Shown piece by piece: positions 37,001-47,477 of a stretch of DNA of 64,000 nt. The notes beneath the pieces were generated by a model. The model was not told the origin of the DNA. It made no database searches and worked only from the letters and a program-made list of their open reading frames with translations. The position numbers and the translations under genes were made by a program. Positions within the stretch are counted from its first letter, which is position 1. Each line of letters opens with the position of its first letter. The stretch comes from Deuterostichococcus epilithicus. Its lineage: Eukaryota; Chlorophyta; Trebouxiophyceae; Prasiolales; Stichococcaceae. The stretch covers positions 1,426,001 through 1,490,000 of the forward strand of contig JAVTLE010000013.1 of NCBI GenBank assembly GCA_033439295.1, written 5' to 3'.

Positions 37001-38116
37001 TGCCCGCAGTCTGGCGCGCCAAAGCTGAGCATCCCCGAGTCACCCGACCAGCTGCGGGAGAGCCCGTGTGGCGGCGGCGGCCGCCACCAGCTGGTGACGC
37101 CGGTGACCTTCTGGAATGCGGATCTCGCGACGCCAGACGCCGCTCCGGACGGCCAGCTCATCCGCGCCTGCTATGACTGCGACATGCTGCCCACGCCGCT
37201 GTATCCTGCCGCATCGCCGGCAGACGGCTCGGAGGACGGTACCCCAGTACCTTTCAGCGGCTTCCGTGGCGGCGGCGGCACTGGCGGCTACAGCAGCGGG
37301 CCGGGCAGCATCGGCAGCGNCNGCGGCGGCAGCGGCGCCGACNGCCCGCTGTCGGCCAGCGACGCTGGCGAGGCTTTACCGCGGGGCTCCGCCTCTGAGC
37401 AGCCGCAGCGGCAGTGCGGCAGCCCCGCATGCATTGGGGCCGGCTCAGCTGGCAGCGCCCACCAGTGGCAGGTTGCGTCGCCGCCGCAGGCGGCGTGGGC
37501 CCTGAAGGCCCCGCAACCTCCGCCCTGGAAGCTGGCGCAGGCCACCCGGCAGGATCAGCAGCACCATCAGCAGCTGCCGCCGCAGCAGCGGCACAGCCTG
37601 TCGAGGCTGAGCCACTGCTCCGGCGGCATGGCGCTGCATTCTGCCGGCGGCCGGGGCAATCTGCTGGCGCCCTACTCGCCCGCGGCGGCGGGGTCGGACC
37701 CGGGGCTGGAGGAGGAGGACGACATGCTGTCCTGGCGCCACGGGCAGGCGCATCAGGAAGGTGTGCATCCAGGCGGCACTCCTCCCCTTGTCATTCCCAG
37801 CACGGTCTTCCAACCGTTGTGCAAAGCAATGTCGTTCGAAAAGGGTTCACCTGAGAGACTCGCAGTTGAGGGTTGCTTGGCAGGCGCGATCACTCGATGT
37901 GTTGCTGACCCGCTGCAAACCGGCTGCACTGCAGGCCTGCCCTGGAGCCCGGGCCGCCTGCTGCAGCGGCTGGGCACATTGTTCCGGCCGACGGCGGCTG
38001 TGCGGTAGGCGGCTGTGCTGTAGGCGGCGGGCGCGTTCCAGCAGCACTTCGCAGCAGCGCTGGCGGCAATCCATGCGTCCAGCAACTTTGTGGCAGTGGG
38101 GAAAGTACACAATTAG
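34012..38116 (+). CDS. Serine/threonine protein kinase with long low-complexity C-tail, 8 exons, about 601 aa
   Basis: Active-looking eukaryotic protein kinase. Exons 34012-34085, 34809-34952, 35203-35374, 35694-35855, 36130-36461, 36675-36783, 37010-37760, 38055-38116 (1806 bases, in frame). Gly-rich loop 'IGRGKDSVIY' at about 21-30; VAVK lysine K44; 'IVMEYCPRGDLLERLL'; catalytic loop 'HRDVKLEN' at 139-146; DFG at 159-161; 'GTVEYMAPE'; 'GVDVWALGITVYELLSGHLP'. The domain ends at about residue 290 with 'RPSAAGLLQHPFL'. The activation segment after APE holds an extra stretch ('VELVASGAVDPASIAPCDT'). The last 300 residues are Gly/Ser/Gln/Pro-rich and include three coded bases reported as N (37320, 37322, 37343). 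The loop resembles aurora-like/CAMK-like algal kinases; the subfamily is not certain. The last exon (ending 'SSNFVAVGKVHN') is tentative; reading on without splicing would stop at 38008. Confidence 0.9.
37320..37343. other. Ambiguous bases (N) in coding sequence
   Basis: Single Ns at 37320, 37322 and 37343 in a Gly/Ser-coding GGC repeat of the kinase tail. Poor base calls in a GC-rich repeat, not a biological feature. Confidence 0.95.
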
Positions 38117-38833
38117 CGCGTCGCGGCAGCGTCAGGGTCTTTCTTCGTGACTGGGTGGGACGCGCTTGCCAGACACTGACGGACGGCGGCCTCCTGCAGA
38201 GCCACCTAGGCCGGAGTTCTGGCGAAGCGCGCCCCGCCCAAGTCTTGCAGCGTGATGCGCAATGTATATACTGACACGCAACTCTTCACCGCGACCCCGC
38301 TCGCAGTCTTCAGTAGAGATACATACCTGTGTTCATGCAAGCTTTCCTCATCTCAGACAGACGTAGAGATAGGCGTGTGCAGCTGCATGCTTTGTCGTTT
38401 CTTTGGATGCTTGGCAGTCGACAGAGGACACGGGGGTTTGGGCCGGCACTCATTCATGCGCCGCTGCCGGCAATCACTTTCCTCGTGACGAACCATCGTG
38501 AAGAGGGCTCGTCAATTGGCCGGGCACACATGTTTGTGTGATGCTCGATGCCCATTGCTTGCCCGCCTTGATAAATCTCTTTTCATAGCATTTCGCTACC
38601 TACCCCTCTGTAAGACTTCGTTTGACATTCGGACCAAAGCTGCCATCAGTTTGCCAGTTTCCACAAGGCTATCGCACCTTCTCAGGTTCACGCATGAAGC
38701 ATCACAGCACTGCATTGCTGATCATTGTTGATCGTTGCTGTGGGCCGCCACTACGAGTATCCTTGGCGCCACCGAGAAGTCGATTTCCCTTTCACGCGGA
38801 AGAAGGCCAGCGTCCTCCATCAGCTCTGACAAC
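38117..38833. other. Convergent intergenic region
   Basis: About 720 bases between the kinase 3' end and the stop of the minus-strand unknown gene. AT-richer than its surroundings. No coding support. Confidence 0.45.
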
Positions 38834-41800
38834 TTACCCAAGCTGCGGCTGCAGCGCCAGCCGGTTGCGCTGGCCGATGCAGTCGACGTAGCCGGCCAGG
38901 CGGATGGCGGGCACCTGCCACCCGCCGGCGATGTTGCGCATCTCGTTGTGGATGACGCGCAGGGTGGTGTGCCACCCAGCGCCCTTGATGTACTTGACGC
39001 GCTCCGCGTCGCCCTCCCGCCGCTCGCCTGCGCTCCGGGGGGGTTTGCAGGGTGGAGTTTGCACCCACGCACCACATCCGTGCAGGAACAAGCATGGGTG
39101 AAGGAGGGCAGCAGACTGTATAGAAGGCAAAGGAGCCAACCGTGCAGATGACTCTCTGCAGCTCAGCGTCCAGGCAGACGGCAAAGCGCACGGAAGCGCC
39201 TCTCTGGAAGAGTGTGGCACTTGTGCATGCGCATTCGAGGGGTATTCTAGTGACGCACCAGCGTTGCCGCGCCGCGCCAGCGCCAGGGTGTCGGGCCACA
39301 GCAGCAGGTCGGCGGCACGCACTGCAGTGTCCAGCTCGTACACGTCAAAGCGGGCGCCGCCTTTGAAGGCAGCCTGCGCGCAGCGCTTGGTCTCCCCGCT
39401 GTGCGCCTGCCACCACAGGCCCTGCACCACCGCCTGCGGGGAGCACAGGCAGCATCGGTGGTAGCTCCTTGCCTGGCGTGTTCTTGGAAAGGTTGCAGTG
39501 CACGTGCGCAGTTGAAGGCAGAGTGTGTTGCGTGAGGGGAGAACTCCCTGCTGCATGCGCTGATGCCCATGGAGCGGGCTTGAGGGACGGTTGGCGAAGC
39601 ACAGGAATCTGCTATTGTAGCCTGCAGAGGAGGGGTCACCCCCCCCCCGCGCCCAGGGCAGGCGCATGCACCCATGCCAACACAGCTCGTGAAGCAGGCT
39701 GTAGCTAAGCGTCGTCTTGTCGAAATTTCGGTGCAGAAGAGCGCGCACCTGGGCATCGACTTCAAGGAGCGACGGCGCCGGTGCGGCCGACTTGCACTGC
39801 ACACGAAGAAAACACGACAAATGAAGTCGCATCACCTGCATCCAGAGCTGTCGTGTTCCATCCTCGATAGTAACTTGCTCCGTACACGGAGCACAATGAA
39901 TCAAGTCGCATCATGTACATGCAAAGCTTTGTTGCATTCAATTCTCAATGCAACTGCGCGCCCTCAACCCTCAATGCATAAGATGTGCGGATGCCATGAC
40001 AGACGGACCGCGACGAGCACAGGTAGGGGCACACCTTGGACAGCGGCGGCACGAGGCGGTGCAGCAGCAGCACCGCGGCGGCCGCTTGCAGCTGCGCGCC
40101 GCGCGCCGTGTGCGCCGGCAGCGCATGCACCGCCGCCAGGTGCGCTCTGCAGGGCCACCACGCTTGCAACATTCAGACGGCAGATGTGGCTGAGCTGCCG
40201 CGCAGGACTGTTGCGTGGGAGCCAGACAGGGATGAGAATGGGCGGCGGGGCCGGGTTCCGATCCTCGAACACTCCCAAAAGACGCGAAGCATTGGAGCCG
40301 ACCTGTGGGAGGGGCCGAGGCTGGAGACGTCCGCGGAGAGCGCCGGCAGCGCCGAGCGCCACTCCTTGTCCGACGGCCACGCCCGCAGCAGCGCCCCAAT
40401 GGCTGCCTGGGCCCCCACAAACGTCCGCCGCATTGGCATTGCACAGCTGTGAGTCTGCTGCTGCACACCACGTGCACAGCATGGTGCATGCAGGACCGCG
40501 CAGCAAGCCCACAGACCGTGGCTCGGTGGTCCGAAACGTTGCAGTTTAGGTTTCCTCAGTCAACAGTGTGCCGACACAGGACGGGGAGCGCACACGCAGC
40601 GACAGACATCAGAGGGAAACGAGACCGCAGCAAGCGGATGCGTCACACCTGCAGCTCGCAGGCCAGCGCCGCGGCGTCGGGGTCCAGACGCAGGCGTAGC
40701 AGTGCCGGCACCAGCCGCTGCAGCCCTGCAGTGCGCAGCCCGCCCCGCCGCTTGTGGCCCTCGTGCTCCTGGGGCGTCAGCAGGGAACCCCAAACCCTGA
40801 GCCCCCGGAAGTGACCTCAAGCGCGAGTCGGTGCTGCGATTCGATTGCTGAAAAAAATTTGCCACAGGACAACGCACGAACCTTCATTCGAACGCCAGGC
40901 AGTTGCTATGCAGCGCAGAATCAGGTCTGAACACCGATGCAGCGTCGAAAACGTAATCAAACGCCGCTTTGCAACCGTGCCATGTTTGCCAAGCATGTGC
41001 ATGCAGGCCCCGCACGCCTCGTCGCAGAGGCACAGGGCGGGGATGAAGCGCAGCAGCAGGCGCAGCCGGGCGAGCAGCGGCCCTGCGGACGGCGCTCCGT
41101 CCTCGTCGCCGCCGGGCGTCTCAGTCCTGGACCGCTTCTGTCCCGCCGCCTTAGCCTGCTTTCCCGTGCTGCCGCCCTTGCTGGGCGACTTGCTCGGCTT
41201 GGCGTCGCCTGCGGGGCGCGGGAAGAGCTCCGAATGCCACTCCTCAAGTGGCATGCAATGAGCCCTTGCATTGCTTGGTTACACTGCGGACCAAGACGTT
41301 GCAGAGTTGATGGGGACAGGATGTGACGTCCCCCCACCCCCCCCAAAAACGACAGCACCACAGAACGATCGCAAGCCTGGCGACAAAGGCCCAGACAGCC
41401 TTGCAGCGGCTGCGCTGCTGGTGACTCTCCGAGCCTCGGAGGAAGCTGTTAAGTGATGGACTTTGCTGAAGTTGAACCCATCAAGCACACCTGCTGCGCC
41501 AGGGCTGCGGTAGCCGCAGCCGTGCAGAGCCGCCAGCAGTGCATCGTCCCCCGGCAGCCAGCCGACGTTGCACTCAGCCGCTTGGGGGCCGTCGAACTCC
41601 GCCGCACCGCCGGCGTCGACTGCAGCGGCAGCGGGATCCTAGTCAACTGCTACATTGGACTTAAGGCGGCAACAGCTGAAGCGCCTTTGCAAGCAGTGCG
41701 AGCCGGCTGAAAAGTGGGAGACTGGGTTATGCAGAGAAGCACAGTGCTTAGTCGGCCTTAAACGCTTCCAGCTGTTGACAGACGTGACCGGTGGGTTATC

Positions 41801-43441
41801 TCACCTGCCATGGGCTGCGCTAGCGAGTCGCAAAACGGCCGTTGCCCCAGGATCGAGACGAAGGCGTCAAAACTGGCGCTCGCAACCTGCATTTCGTCCA
41901 CAACTGGGTGGCTGCTCAGCAGGTGGTGGATGATCTCACACGAATGGGTGCAACCTGCGCCGCCTTTTGCTCTCTATGTACTTCCGCTCTACTTGTTCAA
42001 AAAGGCGACTGGACGAGACAGCAGCTCACGCTGATGTCCGGCGACGACGCCATCAGGCGGAACAGCTCCTGGGCGACGCTCGCAGAGCAGCTGCCGGAGG
42101 CCTGACAATACTCTGGCAGCAGGCCGCCCACCTGCGGGCAGGCCGGCCCAGAGATTTTCAGGGTCTGGCATGTAAGTGACTGAGTTTTGCATGAGCTCGC
42201 AAGGCCCATCGGCTGGTGACTAGGGCTGCCGTGACCGTCTTGTGTACATACTGTCACGAGACTGCGGGCAGGGCGTATTGAAGTGCCAAGACGTGCAGCA
42301 CCGACGCAACTGGGGCATCTAGTGAAGGTTACAGCTGGGCAGGCACAGCAGGAATCGTGCACGGCACTGCACTGCCCGCACCAGCAGCTGCCGCACGGAG
42401 TCCTGCTGTGCCAGCTGCGCCGCGTTGGCGGCCGGCGCGCCGCCAACCTCTGCGTCTGCGGCGTCCATTTCTGCCGCGCCCGCCTGTGGCGGCGACGATG
42501 CCGGCCGCAGGTCGCAGCCATCGAGTTGCATCACCGATTTGGAGTCGGCCTGTAGTGACGAGGGCGGGCGACCTCATACAGGGGGCAATGATTCGCGCCA
42601 TTGCTGATGCGGCTTGTGCCGCCCGTCGGCATCACGCGGCGGCAACCAACTATGGAGCCTGTGGCTTCGTAGGATGCACTCAATACTGCGACACCCGGCT
42701 TCGGGCTCTGTGTGAAGGTCCGACCACCAACTCGATTCAAGTAAGAAGATCTGATTCGATGCCATGACCCGAGTGGCTTGCGCACCAGCTCCGGGAAGAG
42801 GCACTGCTGCAGCGCTTCTGGCTCCGGCTTATCGGGCTCCATGGCGGCGTCTGCTGGCAGCCCTCCGGCGGTGATGTCCGGCAGTACTAGCTCATCCTCC
42901 TCATCCTTGCTGGCCTCCAGGCTCTCCCGGGCCTGCGTGGTCGGTGGGCGCTTCTGCTCATGCTGGCTGGCGCTGGTTGTGCACAGTGGTGCATCACCGC
43001 CATGACTGCGCTTGCGAATGCATCATGTGGTCCATGCTTCCCTGTGGCGTCTCCTGAGTGCAATGCCATGGCCAGTAGGGCCTCTTGTCCTCGCCGACAT
43101 CGAGTCCTTGTGACCCTGTCAGAAGCGACTCTTGATGACAGGGTCGCACCGCCCGCTCCTTCTTCTGCTCCTGGTTCTTCTTCTCCTTCTCTTTCTTATT
43201 GGTCTCCCGCACCAGCTGCTCCAAGCTGGTGACCCCCTGCCTCGGCTTCAGCCTGCACCGAAGGCGCGTGGATCAAACTCAATTCGAGTTGACCGCCGCG
43301 CTTGGGCGCTGCAGACAACCAAAGCGATGGTATCGAAATCTACACGCATGCTGGCGCCCGGAACATGCAATCAGGTAACGAAAACGCTCACAGGTCTGAT
43401 GCACCGGCGAACTCGGCAAGGCTAGCCGCGAAATCCATCAT
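38834..43441 (-). CDS. Unrecognised protein, about 15 exons, about 660 aa
   Basis: A real spliced gene, but I do not recognise it. Supported exons: 43441-43392, 43252-43150, 42962-42786, 42549-42382, 42131-42030, 41934-41805, 41619-41491, 41208-40976, 40768-40649, 40454-40303, 40146-40035, 39748 to about 39667, 39433-39259, 39199-39141, about 39022-38834. All junctions before 39748 are in phase; the last three are approximate. It starts MMDFAASLAEFAGASDLLK, then a lysine/glutamate helix 'NKKEKEKKNQEQKKERA', an acidic linker, and many Leu/Ala-rich helical stretches ('LLARLRLLLRFIPALCLCDE', 'LQRLVPALLRLRLD', 'LQAAAAVLLLHRLVPPL') suggesting a HEAT-like or alpha-helical scaffold. A basic stretch, 'KPSKSPSKGGSTGKQAK', could be a nuclear localisation signal. 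It ends 'IRLAGYVDCIGQRNRLAL...LG'. No membrane segment or enzyme motif seen. Confidence 0.68.
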
Positions 43442-43872
43442 GAAAGCCCTTGGGTTGGCAGAGTTTTGAATTCAAAGGATAGCTGGCCCGCCGTGCAGAC
43501 TCTCAAGCATGGTGCGCCGAGCGTGCCATCGATATTACGCAGACACAACACTCCTCCGATTGTGTACCGCTGCCCTCGAGAGTGAGAATGGTTTTGAATT
43601 TGGAAGCAGCAGGGATGTAGAGGAGGTCGACAAGTAGACACGCGCGAGAGATAGGGGCCGCAAGTACCAGAAGCCAGGGTTTACAGCGTGTGGTCATGTC
43701 GCCACTTGCCACACCACCTGCATCTCCTCATGTCCCGAGCCCTCAAGTCGTAGAGCCATCACCTCATTTGCTTCCAGAAGCATACTTGGTCCCGTTGCCT
43801 TGCAGTTGGCTTGCAGTTGGCTTATCGAAACACTCGACACCGCAAAATTAGTTGTGTGGGGCGTTGCTTGAC
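43442..43872. promoter_or_regulatory. Divergent upstream region of unknown gene and CAMK-like kinase
   Basis: 431 bases between two start codons on opposite strands, so both promoters must fit here. AT-richer than the exons, with no recognisable TATA element. Confidence 0.45.
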
Positions 43873-46620
43873 ATGGGGACCCTCGCTGGAGACCTGCGCG
43901 CGTCGCTACACCAGGCACGCGCAGGGCGCCTGGACAGCCGCAGCAGCGCAGCCAGTCGGTTTCGGCTCAGCAACAGGTCGCATAGCACAGCGAGACAGCG
44001 GCAGGCGCGGCCGGGCACCTGCCACGCAACAGCGACCGACAGCGCGCCAGCCCCGAGGGTTCAGAGACCAGCCGGCGCTGTGAGCCCCTGGGCCCCGCCG
44101 CAGCAGCAGAAGCCGTTGCCGTCTATCGGCTACGACCGCAATTTCAGCGAGGTCTACAGCCTCGACCAGCCGCTTGGAGCAGGGTCTTTCAAGACCGTGT
44201 TTGTTGGTCGCAACAAGCGCACCGGCGAGCGGGTAGCTGTGGCAGTGATCGGCAAGGAGCGCGACGGCACAGACGTTGAGCATAACCTTCAGCGGATTCA
44301 GCGGGAGGTAAGCTGCTCCTGGTTGTTACCATTTCTGCCCACGTCAGCACCCGGTTACCTGCAACTCGCTGCAAGCGCGCGCTGCAGAGGCGGCTCCGCA
44401 CCTCTGAGGTGTCATTGAAGCCCTTTAAAGCATTCTAGATGGCGGGCAGCTCGAACAGACGCCCGATCCTGGGTTGCACATGCCTCGGTGTCCAGATGTG
44501 CATGTCAGACCTTGTCGGCTGCTCAGATCGTGAGTGTAGTGTGCTGGTAGTGTTTTGGCATGTCATCCGCGTATGTCGGCCTGTTTTCCGTACCGCCACC
44601 GCACGCAGTCGGTCAGTCGTCGACTGCATGTACAGTCAGCAGAGCTGGCGTTTGTCCTGCCCAGCGCTTGTCGCAGTTGACTGACGTCGGTTGTCCTGGT
44701 TGCGCAGGTCGACATCACGAAGATGCTGCAGGTCCGCCAGGAGACCATCAGGTTGCTGGGCACCTACGAGGTGCGGCGTCTGTGCAGTTAGCTTGCGGCG
44801 CGCGGCACCTGATGCAGCTGGCACCTGAAATCTGATTCTTGTGCTTCCTGCTGACGAAGCTGGACGCCTCTGCAGGACGATAAGAACGTGTACATGGTTA
44901 CGGAAATGTGTGACGGTGGCTCGTTGGAGCAGTACATGAAGGCAAGTGTTGCTGCTGCATAATGCCTTAAAATCGGTGATTTTTGCGCTTGCCTTTCGCA
45001 CCCGTCATGCAGCGGCATCTGCATGTTCCCATCTGCATGTTCCCATCGTTTTCAAAGCGGATGTCTGCTGCTGCAGAGCCATGGGAGGATGCCGGAGCTG
45101 GATGCTGCGTTGCTGATCACAGACGTGCTGCACGTCCTGGCAGAGTGCAATCAGCAGAAAGTGTGCTACGCTGACATCAAGCCAGCCAACATCCTGCTGA
45201 AGAGGCAATACCCAGATGTCCAGCCCAGCCGGCAGTCGAACTGCCAGGTAGGCTCTGAGCGATTGCTGTCCCAATCGGAGCACTTTCTCATCAGCTGCAC
45301 GATTATAGGACACGTGCTGAAGCTCGTGCATGTGCTCCTGCTGATCTACTTCTGTGGTGGCATCCAGGACGCGCCGCCTGAGGTGAAAGTCATCGACTTT
45401 GGCTGCTCTCAGCTCGTGGAGGAGGGCACAAAGCTCGCCAAGCGGACAGGTGAGCACATCGAACTATCTTGAGATGCGGCAGCAAAAGCTGGTGCTAAAC
45501 GTTTCTTGTCATCTAAAGCTTTTGGAAGGCATTACCGCAGATCGTCAGATGAGTGATGTGATATGTGTCTCTCTCATAGGCACGCCGCTGTTCCTGCCGC
45601 CAGAGATGTTCATGCGGCACTGGGGCCCTGAGGCAGACCTTTGGTCACTGGGCATGGTTTCTTACCTCCTACTCTCAGGTGTGCTTGCCAATCAGGGACC
45701 CAGTTTGAGCGTGCTGTCTGGCAGTCGTAATCTTGCCAAGTCTCTGTTGTATACCAGAGATGCTCGCCGATCAAGCGATCTCGATGTGTGACTAAGAACT
45801 TCTGCTGCCGTGTGCGCAGGCAAGATGCCGTTCTGGGGCGGCGCCATGGGCGGCATCCCGCCGTTCATGGTGATGCAGGAGATCCTGGGCGGCGACATTC
45901 AGTTCGATGACGACGTCTGGGCTGGTATCTCAGAGGATGCAATCGATTTCGTGGACAAGCTGCTCGACCGCGACTTCAACACCCGCATGACCGCCGAGCA
46001 GGTGGCCTGCACATGCTGTCAGTACGGCTGTTGGTGCTGCCTGTGGTGCAATTGACTCGATGCTCTTCAAGTGAGCCTGTGCCGCTTGTAGTCGACTTCA
46101 GCAGTATGTCCAGCACACTCCTGGCTGGTGCTCACGCACTCAGGACAGGTGATTGAAACAGATCTTGATGTGCGCATTCCGCCATCGCTGCAGGCGCTGC
46201 AGCACCCCTGGCTGGTGATGGCAGCCTCAGGGGAGGACCTGCAGGAATGCTCCCTGGACTGGGACCCCGAGGACGACACCTATGCGGTGAGCAGCCGTGC
46301 CACGCCCCAAACCCACCGCAATGTTGCATGTACAGCCTCTGGAGGGCTTCTCCTTGGAGTCACCATTGTGGGAGCCGGCCAGCTATGGAGTCCCGTGCAT
46401 GTGGTCTCTGCCCCTGCATCGGCCACCAATCATTCTCCAGACTCAGCATGCCTACTGCTTCGACACGAGCAGCTTCAACCATCCTTACACCGCTGTGCAC
46501 CTGCAGGAGTACAACATGATGGGGCGTCCGCACCGCGAGGACACACATGGGCACATGATGGGCAGCTCCGGGCAGCACATGTGCGACGCCAGCCAGAATG
46601 AGGCGCCGCACTCACAGTAG
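43873..46620 (+). CDS. Atypical CAMK-like kinase lacking the VAIK lysine, 9 exons, 434 aa
   Basis: Protein kinase fold with altered active-site residues. Exons 43873-44307, 44708-44770, 44876-44941, 45077-45247, 45368-45449, 45580-45678, 45820-46001, 46194-46286, 46507-46620 (1305 bases, in frame). About 95 residues of Arg/Ser/Gln-rich N-terminus come first. Gly-rich loop 'LGAGSFKTVF' at 101-110. The usual VAVK is 'VAVA' (121-124; codons gta gct gtg gca), so the ATP-anchoring Lys is Ala. The catalytic loop reads 'CYADIKPAN', losing His and Arg of HRD but keeping Asp221. DFG (255-257) is intact, followed by 'TPLFLPPEM' and 'EADLWSLGMVSYLLLSGKMP' like CAMK/CDPK. The domain ends 'LLDRDFNTRMTAEQALQHPW'. 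A Met/His-rich tail follows without EF-hands. Intron 3 (from 44942) is GC-AG. It may be a pseudokinase, or K128 in 'VIGKE' could substitute. Confidence 0.88.
45016..45043. repeat. Perfect 14-base tandem duplication
   Basis: catctgcatgttcc occurs twice without a gap, in the intron between kinase exons 44876-44941 and 45077-45247, just before the acceptor. Confidence 0.85.
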
Positions 46621-47477
46621 AGCGCCTCTGCCAGCGGTAAGGCTGCGCACCGCCGGAGTCAGACCTCCTGCTTGGACTGGGGGCGATGCCGGTGGTAGCA
46701 TGGCGTTGCAGCGGCGGTGGCAGCCGTGAGTCGACCAGCGCTGGGGCCGTCAGGCGGTGCCAGCGCTGCAGTTTTGGCAGCATCTAGCTTGACATGGCGC
46801 GGTGGGGCAGCAGGCTCTGTGCGGATTGTATTTGTAGGATCGGGGATCAGGCTTGTTAGGATTCTGAGGGGTGGTGCTGCTGCAGGACCGTCTGCTGTCG
46901 GCAGGCGGGGCACAAGACGTAGCCACTGCCCAGGTGTGTACACTAGGAGAAACAGAATTTGTGGCGGCGCCCAGGTGGGTGCTGTGTGAGAATTTGCTGG
47001 GTAGGGAGCCGGTGAGAGGAGCAAAGACACAGGATTGCCAAGCGTTCTAGGGCAGGAACCCAAAACTTTCGGCCGCTTGACATGAAATGTCACCAAGCAC
47101 AGATCAATCGGCATTGTTGGCTTCAATACCAGGCCGCTGCGAACAGCGTCAGCAGTACGAGAATTGAAACGGATTGGACCAGATCAGGGTCCACGATCAG
47201 ACATTGCAGGGACCCTGATCTGACGAGACTTCAAGTCTTGAACTCGAACTCAGTTCTGGTGAGCAGAGCATGCACAGCACGCTCTGGTCCATCAGCCCAA
47301 ACCGCGCGTCTCGTTGATATGGCCCACTGAAGCCCCACGCGACACATGTAGCCCGCAGGTTAATGGGCCTCAGCTATTCAGGACATCCTCGACGAGGTTA
47401 CGGCAAAACATCTGCCCTTGACGCAAGCACGTTGGCCACATATCGCGACAACCTCCAGGCTGGCGAGGCGTGATAGC
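46621..47477. other. Intergenic region between CAMK-like kinase and RAD51D
   Basis: About 860 bases with no supportable exon. It contains a perfect 13-base inverted repeat (listed separately). Confidence 0.45.
47180..47222. repeat. Perfect inverted repeat (13-bp stem, 17-base loop)
   Basis: Left arm cagatcagggtcc at 47180-47192, right arm ggaccctgatctg at 47210-47222, exact reverse complements. It lies 560 bases past the kinase stop and about 255 bases before the RAD51D start. Could be a hairpin in RNA or a palindromic protein site; function unknown. Confidence 0.85.

Noticed and set aside
38722-38833. In-frame extension 'KLSELMEDAGLLPREREIDF' after the unknown gene's stop
   Set aside because: It looks like a coding exon in another frame, but joining it needs an intron of about 20 bases; the direct reading ends at the TAA at 38834-38836.
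46717-46989. A 90-codon open frame past the CAMK-like kinase
   Set aside because: No true ATG start, no motif and no splice partner in the right phase; treated as intergenic.
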